DNA of 64,000 nucleotides from Furcasterigmium furcatum (taxonomy: Eukaryota > Ascomycota > Sordariomycetes > Glomerellales > Plectosphaerellaceae), in contig BCIA01000001.1 of assembly GCA_001599815.1 (NCBI GenBank), forward strand, positions 3,724,934 to 3,788,933, given 5' to 3'. Below the pieces are notes generated by a model. That model made no database searches and was not told the DNA's origin. It saw nothing but the letters and a program-made list of their open reading frames with translations. Positions within the stretch are counted from its first letter, which is position 1. The number at the start of each line of letters is the position of its first letter. Shown piece after piece: positions 21,351 through 33,518 of this stretch. The translations under genes and the position numbers were made by a program.

Positions 21351-22497
21351 TGCTCTTATATCGTCAGCCTATTTCTAAAAGTGGTAGGCAAGAACGTACT
21401 GTGGAAGTCATAGAGACCCAGGTTCTGTCAAACTCATGTACGGCAAAGAGGCAGTCGATTCGCGCTGAGCCATGGGATGTTATGCCGAGTCCCAATCGTC
21501 CAGTGCTGAAGCTTCAACAGAGTACTTCAAGTGCCTCTCAGGGGCAACATGCATGACAGAGCGATGATATGAGATATCCTTCACTGGAAGGGGTATTCCT
21601 TGTACTTCTATCTTGCAACTGTTGGTGGGCGAGAAACCCTGAAGCATGAGACGCCGCCGCTACATCCTACCGTGCAGTGGTGAACTTTGGCAGTTGTACG
21701 TCTGTGAAGAAATCTAAGTCGAGATGTAGGCGAACTGATCCCACAGTGACACTTCTTGTCGAGATCCAGATATGAATCAGCTCCTCGTGGAACCCGTCCA
21801 CCAGAGTACTCCTGCAGGGTCAACACCTCGTGGCGTTGCGAAGGCATAACAACACCCATGGCACAAATCGCTTTATGGCGCACTCAGAAACAGCATATTA
21901 CTTTGATACAAAACAATGGCGATAATAGATTGCTGGGTCGGCCCCCGCGACCTGGAAGCGAGGCACGTGTAGCACCGCATGACCGTCTCCTGCAATATGG
22001 TACAACATAGCTGACACACACGGCCCAACACGGCCCGAAGAATCTAGTATCCATGAAGGCCTCTAGAAGTGAGATACCAGCATTGAGATGCCATAGGCCT
22101 TACGCCTGGAGCGTGGTGTGGGCTGGCCTCTTCTCGTCAGCTGCATAGCACTTTCGGGTTTGCAGAGACTTCGCCTAAACAACCGCGGGATACTGGCCCA
22201 GCCATGTCCCCTTGTTGTCGTGTGATTGTACGACTTTTCCGAGTCCAAAACCACGCATGGATCAAAGCATGTGTACCTCGTGGCCCAGCATCCGCCATGT
22301 TCAAGCCGCAGCCGCAAAGTCGCAACCGCACAACAGCAATCATATTGAGGAATAGGCCAACTACGATGTCCATCTGCCGAGTAACGCCGTAACACCTCGA
22401 AATGCAAATAGACCCAACGTGATCCGATGAAGTGGCCATGATCCGGGCCACCATGTCCTCGCCAAAGAGTTTCTAGTTGCGACAGCCAGCAGAGACA
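21351..22497. other. Intergenic
   Basis: No supported gene. All open frames are short and overlap others. The right end is the 3' flank of TMA16. Confidence 0.45.
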
Positions 22498-23187
22498 TCA
22501 TGCAGGGGGGAAGCTCGACGGTCGTACAGTATTGTCTGACGACACACGCACCCATGAGACCGATGACAGATATGCCCAGGAACCCTCCCAGCGAGCCAGG
22601 GCGAGGGCGTTCTCCTCAGTCGTCAAATCTGGTGCAACTGTGGAAGGGGTCAGTCAATGCGGGTCACATGATAATCAGACAGTCTTACAGAAGCCCTTCG
22701 CTTGCTCTTCCTTGAGAGACTTCATCGTCATCTCGAGAAGATCCTGCCTGGCGGTGGGTGGCCGCCCGGGACGCCGGGCCTTCTTCGCCTCGTCAAACTC
22801 CTCGTCATACTGATGGACATATCTAGGAAGTGGTCAGCAGGAAAATCCCAAGTGCTGTTGAAATCAATCTCACTTCTCAATGATTTCCTGAAGTACGCTC
22901 AGCTCAAGAGGCCCATCTCCCTTCTCCCTCAGAGCCTCTTGGAAATATGTGGCTCGCTCAACTGATGGGTTCGGTTAGATTTGTCTCACACGTGTCTGGA
23001 TGTTCCAGCACTCACAAAGGGGCTGGTTTTTCTTGCTTCGAGAAGAAGCCAGCTTTTCCAGCTTATCGTCTCTCAAGGCCGCACGGTGCAGTCGTCGCGA
23101 ATCTCTCGAGTACTGGTGAAGGGCTTCGACGGTGCCATTCCGCTTCTTGGCGATGTGCTTCCTCGTCTTCTCGAGGGTTTTCGGCAT
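22498..23187 (-). CDS. TMA16: Translation machinery-associated protein TMA16
   Basis: Four exons: 23016-23187, 22874-22961, 22689-22822 and 22498-22637; 177 aa. Introns are 47-54 nt with good GT/AG ends, and phases match throughout. The protein opens MPKTLEKTRKHIAKKRNGTV, then EALHQYSRDSRRLHRAALRD, QPLFERATYFQEALREKG, KYVHQYDEEFDEAKKARRPG and KGFFAPDLTTEENALALARW, and ends in a basic FVRV-like strand (WVRVSSD). Order and motifs match Tma16, a factor on 60S pre-ribosomal particles. The start is certain because the first 20 residues are the family signature. It is divergent from EXO1. Confidence 0.93.
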
Positions 23188-23929
23188 TTTGCTTTCGAAT
23201 GAGCCCTAGCTCGGCTTCTGATGCGTTCTTCGGTGAATAGAAAAGCCTGCGTAGGCTTTTGAGTGACTGGGTGAGACCGTTCCGATTCTTCAGTGTCGCA
23301 GTTGGTGACGGTGAAAATGCCCCCGATCGAAAATTTTGGTGGGGTCTCGGTGAATTTGACGACGAAGGGGCCGTTGATTGGCTTCCGACCGGCCCGGCCA
23401 ATGTTCGGTGACTGGCCCCCGGAGACTAGCTCCATTACAGTTAGTGGGCGGAAGGCACCGCCAAGAATGTGGAGCCAGCTCAGGCCCCAGGACGCGAGAT
23501 GGGACCTGACGCGCGGGTCCCGCGTGCCAATATGGCAAGATCCAAACCGCGAAGGAGCGACCTGCCGACTTCTGTACATTCTCAGATAGAACCCAGCCCG
23601 GGATTCACTTCAACTTCGCTCTGTACAACCTCCTGGACCGACAGTACGCTTTCCCGCAACGCCTTCGACCCAGCACCCTGTCTGCAGTTCGAGTCGGTGA
23701 GGACGTGGGGTTGTTTTGTTTACATCTTTCGCGGCCGATTCGACGACCACCCATTGTGCCTCTCTCGACACCGCCCCTTGGAGCTGAACAACGCGTCGAA
23801 CAATCCGCTCAATGGACTTCAAGTGCATTGTCCCCTAAATTCACCCTTTCGAGCCCTACATTGGACGGCAAGGCGACCTACGATCCCACCCCTAGGGAGC
23901 GGCCTATTGTCTAGCGCTGAATAGCAGCC
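23188..23929. promoter_or_regulatory. Divergent TMA16/EXO1 promoter region, RRPE-like site
   Basis: The 742 bp serve TMA16 (leftward) and EXO1 (rightward). AAAATTTTGGTGG at 23331-23343 is an RRPE-like site ~145 bp from the TMA16 ATG, fitting a ribosome-biogenesis gene. Nothing else is recognised. Confidence 0.45.
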
Positions 23930-26478
23930 ATGGGCGTCTCTGGTGAGCAACCCCGCGACTTTCTCAGACGGGAATCTCTAGCTGACCACCGCATGCGATT
24001 CACAGGCCTCCTTCCCCTGCTGAAATCTATTCATCGACCGACGGAACTCAAGAAATTCGCCGGGCAAACACTCGGCGTCGACGCTTACGGATGGCTTCAT
24101 CGCGGCGCTATTGCGTGCGCTGTTGAGCTCGCCCAGGGCAAACCCACACGCAAGTAGGTGATATCACCCCCATTTATGGCTGTTCCGAGTCTAATGCCTC
24201 CAGATATGTTGACTTTGCCATGCATCGCGTGCGCATGCTCCGCCACTTCGGCGTGACCCCCTACCTCGTGTTTGACGGTGACTACCTCCCTAGCAAAGCC
24301 ATGACTGAAGGCTCGCGTGAAAAGAGGCGCGAAGATAGCAAGAAGGCTGGCATGGAGCTTCTGAAAGCCGGGAAGCCCTCCCAGGCGTTCAACGAGTTTC
24401 AAAAAGCCATCGATGTCACCCCTGAGATGGCCCGCAACCTGATCGACGAGCTCAAGCAGTTGAATATTGCGTATGTTGTGGCGCCCTACGAGGCAGATGC
24501 TCAGCTTGTATACCTCGAACGCCAGGGTCTTATTCACGGCATCCTCTCCGAGGATTCGGATTTGCTTGTCTTCGGCTGCAAGCGCCTCCTGACCAAGCTC
24601 GATCAGTACGGCAACTGCATCGAGGTGAACCGCAGAGACTTTTGTGCCGTCAGGGAGGTGTCTCTCACTGGATGGACAGATGCCGACTTCCGTCGCATGG
24701 CCATCCTCAGCGGCTGCGACTACTTGGCTGGTGTTAACAACATGGGCCTGAAGACCGCGTACCGCATGATCCGCAAGTACAAAACGCCGGAGCGCTTGAT
24801 TCGCATGATCCAGTTCGAAGGAAAGCACCGAATCTCGGAAGACTACCACTCTCAGTTTACCAAGGCGGAACTGACATTCCTCCACCAACGGGTCTTCTGC
24901 CCCAATAAACAGGAGCTTGTCTGCCTCACCGAGCCCCCCGAAGGGCAAGGCGTGGAGGACATGCCGTTCATTGGAGGTCATGTCGAAGCTCCTGTTGCCC
25001 GTGCCATCGCCGCCGGAGACGTCAACCCGATGACAAAAGTACCTATTGTTCCTGCGCCCATGCCCGATTTCAAACGTCGCCATTCTCAGTCCGCTTCTCG
25101 AGCAACCGCTTCCACGACGCCGGCCCCATCGCGCACACAGCGGTCTGACACACCGGCCAAGCCCATCGACTCCTACTTCAAGGCCCACCGTCGGATACCG
25201 ATGGGCGCAATGGACCCCAACTGCTTCTCTGTTGATCCCCAGCGAGTTGCGGCTTTGACAGACGGAGGCCTGGTCCCGCGTGTCTTCCCCCTCCCAAGGC
25301 CATACATCGACGAGCCGCCGCGGCCTTACATCCGGGAGTCGGCTGGCAGACCCGCCGCAGCAAGTTCCCAGCGACCCGTGTCTAACTCTACCTCGCCACG
25401 ACAACTTCGACGCCGCAGCGAACCCATTGGAAATCTGTTAGCGCGAGCGAGCGGTGCGGACATTGGGGCCTCACGCCGCCAGTCAACTAATGCGCCATCC
25501 TCGATCGCCGCCGAGGTCGATGCTATGATGATGGGCTCCAGTCAGAGGCCTCCGAAGAAGGCGCGTCTCTGCTCTGACCAGGATATCGCTGCCGCGGATG
25601 ATCCAGAGCCGGCACAGAGGAGCAAGTTCTTTCCGCAGAAAGCCAATGTTCCAGGGCAGAAGAACAAGGACGCATTCCTGTTCTCAGACGATTCTATCGA
25701 CGAGGCCTTGCTCAACCTCCCGGATCTCGACGGATGGCATGAGCCCGCGAAGCCGCGGAGGTCGATCATGGTATTCGAGGAAGCGAAACCGAAGCACCAG
25801 GAGGTCACAAGCACAGTCTCTCCTCCCTCAACCTCTAAGGATGACGCACCGAACACACCGAATGAGGAGACGACCGCTTACGCCGAAGAACTGACTGAGT
25901 CCACCGTTGAATCAGACATCCTCACATTGACAAACAACACCCCACCTCGCCCGTCTCTGCAACAGTTCTCGTACTCATCGATGGCGTCAGCAGCGATCCT
26001 TGATACACCGGCCTCGACAGAGTCGCGATCCGTCTCTTCGGTTTTCACCCCCTCTACTGCGGCACCTTCAACCGCCGCCTCCTCGGTCGCATCGTCCGAG
26101 ATGCAAGCCTCAGTTGCATCAAAGCCTCCGTCCCTCACGCCGCTGCAGCTTTTGGGTGCTCGTGCTCTCCAGCGCAAGTCGGCCCCTCGACTGCCGCGAC
26201 CCCTGAGCCGGTCCCCAAACCGGTCGCCAGAACGACGCGAGAGGAAGCTCGCCCAGAGGCTGAGCCTGGCCTCTGTGCCCATCAATCCCTCTTTCGTCCC
26301 ACTTCCGAAGGTCGACCTTGACGAGGTTGAGGCCCTCAGCCAGCAGGTGGGAAGTGAGGATTTCATCACTCGCGAGAGTGACGGGGAGAGCGAAACGGAG
26401 ACTGGCAACGTGGACCAGGAGAATCCCACCAGCGGCAAGGCCCCGGCTCTGAACCTCTCGCGTTTTGCGTACGCCTGA
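23930..26478 (+). CDS. EXO1: Exonuclease 1 (XPG/Rad2 family 5' nuclease)
   Basis: Three exons: 23930-23942 (13 nt), 24006-24153 and 24204-26478; 811 aa. The first exon encodes only MGVS plus one base; splicing gives MGVSGLLPLLKSI, the invariant XPG start. XPG-N covers residues ~1-100 and XPG-I ~138-230. Catalytic acids are visible as D30 (GVDAYGW), D78 (VFDGDYLPSK), E150/D152 (PYEADAQ), D171/D173 (SEDSDLL) and D226 (SGCDYLAGV). An H3TH segment follows (GLKTAYRMIRKYKTPERL). The C-terminal ~450 residues are low-complexity with a PIP-like QRSDTPAKPIDSYF segment and SPxR motifs, as in fungal Exo1. The enzyme acts in the nucleus in mismatch repair, double-strand-break resection and telomere processing. 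Confidence 0.96.
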
Positions 26479-27794
26479 AGACTGATAGTCTTCCATCGCT
26501 GATACCCTTTGATCGGCCAGGAGCTGGTGGTGCTGAGCCATTTCGGCAGTTTGAATTTCAGATAACGAGGCGGAAGCTCGTTATTCCACAGCACGGATAC
26601 CCATAATGTTTCTTGTCAACGGCGCAGGGGGGCGCCAGGACCTTGTTTTTTGATTTCACGGAGTTGGCAGAATATGGTTACAAAGGGGGAACTGAAGGGC
26701 ACGCATTCACCGATGCAATATCATTGTACTCGGCAAAGCATCATGACAATCGCATTCTGTAGGCGTTTCAAGTACTCGAATAAGGTACACATTCGAGGCC
26801 ATGATAATGCATTAGTGCGTTGTTGTATTGTTACCTAGAATTTGGCCAGGCCTATGGCTCGTCGATGCTGACACCTCGGACGCCTCGGATTGCTAATCCG
26901 GCCTGGCTCGTGAAGTGGTCTGCCGACTCTACTCGACTCGACTCGACATGTCTGGAGTCGTGCGCCACAGAGGCTGTTGTCAGTCTGACTAATTGTGAAA
27001 GAGGGACAACAGGCTTACCTAAGGGTGCCACCGGGCAAATTCGCCGATGGCAGCAGGGGCAAGGGAGTCGTGCCCCGCTCTTCGCAGCGTCATTCACCCA
27101 CTCAGTGGGCCGGCTCGGGCCTGGTCAGTCATGCCTGGTCATGCCCTGCGTGAGGACCGGGCCTGGCCTTGCTCCTTCCAAATGGCCTTGCCACACTCCG
27201 CCCGCTCCCGCCCAGTCAGTCACCCACTCTTATCGGATACAGGCACCAACTCGCATTTCCTTGGACCCTGTCTGCACGTTCACCTTCATCCCTCATCCCG
27301 ATCCCACTCGCCCTCGACGTTCCTGCCTGAAGCCAGGCAGAAACCCCTTGTTGCCTCGGGACCCAAGCCTTTGTTGACTGCGAGCGAGCCGGCACCGATC
27401 TGCTCCGGATACCTGGATCATCATCGAGTCTCAGCCTCACCAGACAGCCAACTGCCCCTCCGTCAAACGTCCGAATCACTGTCGCTACGCCCGTGGGTGA
27501 CTCAAGCGGAAGAGCTGACTCGGTCGATGTCTACGCCTGGAACGGTACCTTGATTTTGCTTGCTTCCTGCCGAGTCGGGACTTCGAAGCCCAGTCCGTTT
27601 GTCCAACTTGTCTCGAGACGTCCCCCATCCCGTCGACGACCCGATAAACCGGCACCATTTCGCCCACTACGAGAAAGCGGAAGGCTGCTGAGGCGACGAC
27701 ATCCTCCAACTCCGGATCGGACGTACCTTCAAACAAGAGGATCGCCTCAGCTGCCACCATCGACAAGGCCGCAGCACCCCCGACGCCCGTGACC
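26479..27794. other. Intergenic, promoter of the RBR ligase gene
   Basis: No gene is supported. A short ACTCG triplication lies at 26931-26945. A tRNA-like GGATTGCTAATCC stem at ~26885 lacks the remaining tRNA arms. The last ~500 bp are pyrimidine-rich leader-like DNA before the ligase ATG. Confidence 0.45.
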
Positions 27795-29513
27795 ATGACG
27801 AGCAACGGGATGGACTCGGAGGAGGACTTCATGTCCAACGCCACCAGCGATGATGAAATGCAGGACTTCAGCGATGACGGTCAGTACCAACCCCGTTCTG
27901 CCCCACGCCCGTTTGCTATTTGCACGTACTGACTGACATGTGGACACAGACTTCGGCGATGACTTCGACGTCGACGAGCCCGATCCCGACTTTGGGGCGA
28001 TGAAAGACTCCGACAGCAAGAAAAAAGTTGCATTCGACATATCATACAAGGTCTTTGAACCGCAAGACATCCAAGGCCAGCAAGACGACATGATAGATGA
28101 GGTGAACATGATTCTCAATATCCGCAAGGAGGACGTTGCCATTCTACTACGGCACTTCAGGTGGAACAAGGAGAGGTTGATCGAGGACTACATGGACAAC
28201 CCAAATAAGGTCCTGGAGGCCGCGGGTCTGGGGGCGAACGTTACTGGGCCTCCCGCACTGGAGAAGCTTCCAGGGTTCATGTGTGACATCTGCTGCGAGG
28301 ACGAAGACGGCCTGGAGTCATTTTCGATGAAGTGCGGCCACAGGTACTGTGTGGATTGCTACAGGCAGTACCTCCACCAGAAGATCCGGGAAGAGGGCGA
28401 GGCTGCCCGCATCCAGTGCCCTGCGGAGGGGTGCGGCCGCATCGTGGACTCCCGGTCCCTGGATCTGCTCGTCACGCATGAGCTGACGGACAGGTATCAC
28501 GAGCTCCTCAACAGGACCTACGTGGAGGACAGGGACAAGCTGAAGTGGTGTCCCGCGCCCGACTGCGAGAATGCTGTGGAGTGCGGCATCAAGAAGAAGG
28601 ACCTGGACCGGGTGGTTCCCACGGTGGCCTGCGCCTGCGGTCATCGCTTCTGCTTCGGGTGCGCACTCAACGACCACCAGCCCGCACCCTGCGAGCTTAC
28701 GAAGCGGTGGCTCAAGAAATGCGCCGACGATAGCGAGACGGCTAACTGGATCTCCGCCAACACCAAGGAGTGCCCCCGGTGCAACTCGACCATCGAGAAG
28801 AACGGCGGCTGCAACCACATGACCTGCCGCAAGTGCAAGCACGAGTTCTGCTGGATGTGCATGGGACTCTGGTCCGAACACGGCACGAGCTGGTACAACT
28901 GCAACCGTTTCGAGGAGAAGAGCGGCACCGACGCACGGGACGCCCAGGCCAAGTCCAGAGTCTCCTTGGAGCGCTACCTGCATTACTACAACCGCTACGC
29001 CAACCACGAGCATTCCGCGCTGCTCGACAAGGACATCTACACCAAGACGGAGAAGAAGATGGTGCAGCTGCAGACCGCGTCGGGCATGTCGTGGATCGAA
29101 GTCCAGTACCTTAACGCGGCTTCACAGACGCTTCAGACCTGCCGCCAGACCCTCAAGTGGACGTACGCCTTTGCCTTCTACTTGGCCCGCAACAATCTTA
29201 CGGAGATTTTCGAGGACAACCAGAAGGATCTGGAGCTTGCAGTCGAGAATCTGTCCGAGATGTTTGAGAAGCCGGTGGCCGACCTGTGCGACCGCAAGCT
29301 CAAGGTGGACATCATGGACAAGACTTCTTACTGCAACAAGAGGCGCATTATCCTCCTTGAGGACACTGCCGACAATCTGGCAAACGGTATGTCTTGCTAT
29401 ATTAGCCCTGCGGCATAGTCGCTTCTCTGACACACTCACCAGGTCGTTGGTCGTTCAACGTGGACCTTAACAAGCCGCAGCCTGCGGCAAGCAGCAGCAA
29501 CGGGCAGAACTAG
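27795..29513 (+). CDS. Ariadne-type RBR E3 ubiquitin ligase
   Basis: Three exons: 27795-27879, 27950-29386 and 29443-29513; 530 aa. The acidic N-terminus (SEEDFMSNATSDDEMQDFSD) is followed by a UBA-like stretch (residues ~60-110) and the RBR module. RING1 starts at C140 (CDICCEDEDG, then CGHRYCVDC), the IBR follows with WCPAPDCENAVEC and CACGHRFCFGC, and RING2 is CPRCNSTIEKNGGCNHMTC. The catalytic Cys, by homology to HHARI/Ari1, is C316 in GGCNHM, which takes ubiquitin as a thioester. An Ariadne domain (residues ~350-500) holds YLHYYNRYANHEHSA and KWTYAFAFYL. It is a cytosolic/nuclear ligase working with UBC-family E2s, in some systems with neddylated cullins. The last exon adds RWSFNVDLNKPQ. 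Confidence 0.95.
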
Positions 29514-30058
29514 ATCTTACGACATGGACTTGGCATTAAGGAACTGGCATTCACAGCGGATCGCTCCATACAGGCAGGTGGGCACGGGCAACGGGGTTTG
29601 GGTTCAGGAGTTAGGGTGCACGCTGATTTCTTTTGCGGAAGCGCACGGTAACTGAGCTGCATACCGCATACTGGCGATGAGCCGATGACTGATTTTGCAA
29701 TGTATATCTATGGTCGAGCTGGGGAGCCCTCTTCCCCTCGTGGACCACGATAGAAATGGACTGTGCTTTAAGGGTACATCTCCCATGATTACATGACCAC
29801 CCACTGCATTTGGCACCTTGGCGATTCCTAGAAGGCAGAAGGCGGAATTGAGGCATTGTATCATTCTAAACTGCACTGAATAAGGGCGAGTCAAGTGCAC
29901 AACATGGTTCCTTGGCCTAAAGTCATGGCCATCACTCCTACAACTCATCTCACTCGTTGCAATAAGATTACTGGATATATTTCATTTCATTACTACTGGA
30001 CATCCTAGATGACTCTTTCCAAACGCCTAGCCCTCGTCAGGGCACCAACACGCCGCGT
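29514..30058. other. Intergenic between convergent genes
   Basis: 3' flanks of the RBR ligase and the small hydrophilic-protein gene. No feature is recognised. Confidence 0.5.
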
Positions 30059-30419
30059 TTAGTTGGAGAACTTGTCAGGGACCTTCTGGCTGTGACGTGA
30101 ACCCCGTCAGCGATCATCCCGTGGTTCGCCAGGACCTCGTGGACTTACCCAGTCGACTTCTCGTACGCGCCGCGTCCAGCGTCGGTGATCTTCTCCTGCT
30201 GCTGGCGGTCGATGTTGACGCCGGCCTTCTTGGCACCGGCGGCGAAAGCTGGGAGTGAGTGTTAGCGGCGCTGCTCCACGGAAGTTCAGAGGGAGAGAGG
30301 TAGAACGCACCCTTGTCGCCGTAGTCGTCCTTCTGGCCGCCCTGGGACTGCTGTCCCTGGGGCTGGTTCTGGCTGCTGCCGCCGCCGACCTTCTGGGCTG
30401 CCTTCTTAAGAGCGTCCAT
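30059..30419 (-). CDS. Small hydrophilic fungal protein of unknown function
   Basis: Three exons: 30311-30419, 30149-30248 and 30059-30089; 79 aa. Splicing gives MDALKKAAQKVGGGSSQNQP, a Gln/Gly/Ser-rich linker, KDDYGDKGAFAAGAKKAGVN, IDRQQQEKITDAGRGAYEKS and a TGQKVPDKFSN end. Phases and splice ends are consistent. Similar short proteins with a DKG...EKITDxxRxAYEKxTG pattern occur widely in Pezizomycotina without known function. No signal peptide or membrane segment. The gene is too broken by introns to be seen as one open frame. Confidence 0.8.
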
Positions 30420-31628
30420 TGTAGTGGTTGAGGTTGAAGTATGAAGAGTGGATAGGTTCAAGGTTTGTTGTTGACAGGTGTGCCTGGATCAGTCCATGGG
30501 AGATAGTCCAGGGACGCAGGCGCCGGCCTTCTTATACCGTTCCCTTCTGCTTAGGTGATCTACATATTGTACGCGCCTCGCCCTCGTGTTGGGTCTGAGA
30601 TCACCACTCCCGTTCCAAGCTCGCGGCGGAGCGGTGACGGGCTCCCTCANCCCCNCCCCGCCGACGAAAGCGTCTGCCATGACGTTGACGTTGACCCCTC
30701 GCGGGGCCCGGAGGGGCTGAGAAAGCTTAACGCGGCCGCGCCGCGTGCCCCGAAGGTTTGCGGGCTTGGTTTGCTTGGGTCAGTCGGCGGGCAGCTTTGG
30801 CGCAATAAGGTGTGCTAGTCGAGATCGTCGGGCTAGTACGTCACAGCCCTGGAATGGGGGGAGCTTGTGAGACACGAGCGCCCCGTTCCCGGTTTCTGGG
30901 AGGGTTGGAGGGGTGGACTCTACCGTGACACGAGCAGCGGGAGGGAAATGTTGGCATTGGAAACGGCCCCTGAGCTCGGGATTGTTGCGAGCAGGGCCAG
31001 CAGGTTTGAGGGATGCGGACTGGCGTCAGGCTCGGTTGCGGCGGCAGGACAAGCGGGGGGATCGACGGGATGCGGCCATGCGCAGAGGGTTCCATGGATC
31101 TTCGCTTCTGGAGCTTCGACCGAAGGGTTCCAGACGAGTCGATGGCGCTGCCCCTGATAGACATCCATGATCGAGGACGAGGCCGGGGTTTGGAGCTCCC
31201 CCTTGCTGAACACACTACACGAGTATCACATGCTTGGTGGGCTTTCATTCTTCAGTATCAATGAATGCTATTGTCTTTCTCATATCCTCTGCATTGCACG
31301 CATCTGCGGCGGTCATTACGCCCAAGAAACGGACACACATCGTCCCAAACGCCTGTCATGCAACCATGCAACTCATCCATGGCATCTGCCAGGAGCTCTC
31401 CCGCATCCAATGTTCGCCGGCGCTTCGCACAAGTGGTATCCAAACGTAAATGAGCAGGTACAAATGAAATGAGGATGACGATCCGAGGTATATCAAGCAA
31501 TATGTCGGTGAAAGGAAGATGCAAGGGGGTATGTTGGCCCAAGAAAGGGGGCAGGTAAATAGGGTAAATAGGAAGCTCGGGGGCATCCAGAAAAGGCGAC
31601 CAAATGGCCAAAATTATACGGCGGCGGC
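30420..31628. other. Intergenic, with two ambiguous bases
   Basis: Contains the promoter of the small hydrophilic-protein gene and the 3' flank of the MARVEL-like gene. Ambiguous bases (N) at 30650 and 30655 sit in a C-rich, GC-rich stretch and mark uncertain sequence. Open frames here overlap and are not supported. Confidence 0.5.
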
Positions 31629-32241
31629 CTATGCGAGCACAAAGACCTGGTACGCGATGACCATGATCCATAGTAGGAATAGGCATCCGACGATGCTAAA
31701 TGCGAAGACGGCTTGCCACGTTTGACCTGCGTATGTTAGCAGCCATTACTATCGAGTGGAATAGGCGGTACATACAGATACTCCGCTGTTGCAGCCAGGC
31801 GAGTGTCGTGAGGCTCTGCCCCGTGGGGTTCTGACTGAACACGACAAGATTGCAGTTCGACTGAACCGAACCCGACGGACCGAAGAGCTGGAGCGCGACG
31901 ACCACGGTGCCGACCATCCAGAGGACGAAGAGGATGAAAGCGCCTATCATGACGATGGCCGGGAGGAGGCGTTGGTTGAAGACGAGCCAGAGGAGGAGGA
32001 AGATGTATGTGACGAGCAGCGCGGCAACGGTGATGTAGTACGGGAAATACCACGGCACCGGCAGCCCGAGCTGTTCCTGGATGGCAATGAAGTTGGCGAA
32101 GGCGCCCATGATGAAGCCTCCGGCGGCGAGCATGACCAGGATCCAGATGTTGAGCTGGATCCCGGGCCACTGGTAGCGGTGAGTCTTGACGACCCGCCGC
32201 TCGTAGACGCCCGAGTCGTCCGTGATCGTGGAGGGGGCCAT
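31629..32241 (-). CDS. Four-helix MARVEL-like membrane protein
   Basis: Two exons, 31776-32241 and 31629-31726, joined over a 49-nt intron (GTATGT...ACGCAG); 187 aa. Four membrane helices are visible at residues ~30-50, 67-90, 95-117 and 160-185. A short polar N-terminus (MAPSTITDDSGVYERRVVKT) and loops with SNCNLVVFSQNP, LAWLQQRSICQTWQAVFAFS and a C-terminal WIMVIAYQVFVLA complete it. The helix plan and spacing are like MARVEL proteins of fungal plasma membranes, whose roles are in membrane organisation. The ATG stands in a strong context, directly after an ACC repeat. Confidence 0.8.
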
Positions 32242-32259
32242 GGTGGTGGTGGTGGTGGT
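32242..32259 (-). repeat. Trinucleotide (ACC/GGT)6 microsatellite in 5' leader
   Basis: Six GGT units on the plus strand, read as ACC repeats right before the ATG of the MARVEL-like gene; they also supply its start context. Confidence 0.8.
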
Positions 32260-33518
32260 CGAGAAGCAAAGAGCCCGAAGGCGCTGGAGGACTCGTCAAG
32301 TTCGAGGACGGCGGCGGGAGCTTGCCCAGCTATTTATTGCAGGCTGGGCTGGCCAGGTTTTGGGCGCCAAACAAGCGGTGATGGTGGGCACGAGCCCGTT
32401 GACTCCGCTGTCGGTATGCAGGAAGAAGGTCCGCGGCCGTAGGTGAGGTCTAGGGGTATGGGTCGATGTTTCTCGTTGGGCTGCCAATGCAGGGGGTTGA
32501 AGCTCTCGTGGACTCGGGCGCTGAGCGTGCCAATCGGGGAGAGTGCAGCGAACTGCCTGTCCAGCCCCTCGTCTTTGCCGTGGAGCGTCTGTGGAGGCTA
32601 TCCTAGGCGCGCTGCGAGCTGTCGGCAGGCCACGTCGTGCGGCGCCGATGCAGGTCCAATCGGAGATGCAAGGTGCTTGGAGTTGTGGCGGCGGTCGTGC
32701 CCGACGCGCGATGCCAGCTGTTCGTGACCCACTGGGGGTGCTGAAGGAGGATGTTGAAGCGGTCAGAGAGGCCGACTTGTGCCTTTACCAAGGTCGATTG
32801 AGTCAGAGGAGGGAGTCGGATGGCGAGCGGTCGAGTGCTCGAGATGCGATGGTATCGGGTGTGCGTCTCGAGATGGGTGTTTGGCGGGGTGAGCGTTGCC
32901 GAGGAGACGACGATCTCGTGGGACAGGACGATGGTGTATTGCACGTTCGCTGATGCCGCCTTGTCTTGTCGTGACGGATGCGGAATCTCCAAGTATCGTG
33001 GTGCGATGTCACTTTCCCGCGATATCGATGCGAGGAAGGACCCTGAAAAGAAAATCCGTTACTTGTCGCACGGCATGGGAGTCTGGCGTTGGAAAGATGC
33101 CGGGGGGAAGAGCGCAAAGTCGCGAAATGGCCGTGGCTGGGCGTCATCACCCACACTTCGGGACAGTTGAGGGTCGGGGCGGGGCTGCCGCAGCGGCCCC
33201 AGTCCTAAAATGCGATGGCTGGCGGGATCCCCTGGCAGATCGCTGCTGCAGGGGGCACCGTCCATTGGAGGGGCAGAGGCTGAACGCCCGACCATTGAAT
33301 GAACAAACACCATGGAAGGGACAGGAGACAAGACTCTTCCATCTTGACAATAATGCTAGCTTTCCCAGTCTAACCTGCTATCTGTTGCGCCGTGAAGAAG
33401 AAAAAACCATCATCTGCCCGTGTCATAACCATCATCAGGCCGGTCAGCCTGGACTTTTGCCATTACCAGCTTCAGCTGCCTGCCCGCCCGCCCAGCAGCC
33501 CGTCACAGTACCAAGTCA
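32260..33518. other. Intergenic
   Basis: Upstream region of the MARVEL-like gene and 3' flank of arginase. Open frames up to 260 codons run through this GC-rich DNA but show no domain or family signal. Confidence 0.45.

Noticed and set aside
22063..22407. 114-codon minus-strand frame downstream of TMA16
   Set aside because: No family likeness, overlapping frames on both strands, and no splice-supported extension.
26860..26930. tRNA-Ser-like GGATTGCTAATCC stem-loop
   Set aside because: The anticodon-like hairpin is present, but D arm, T arm and acceptor stem cannot be paired.
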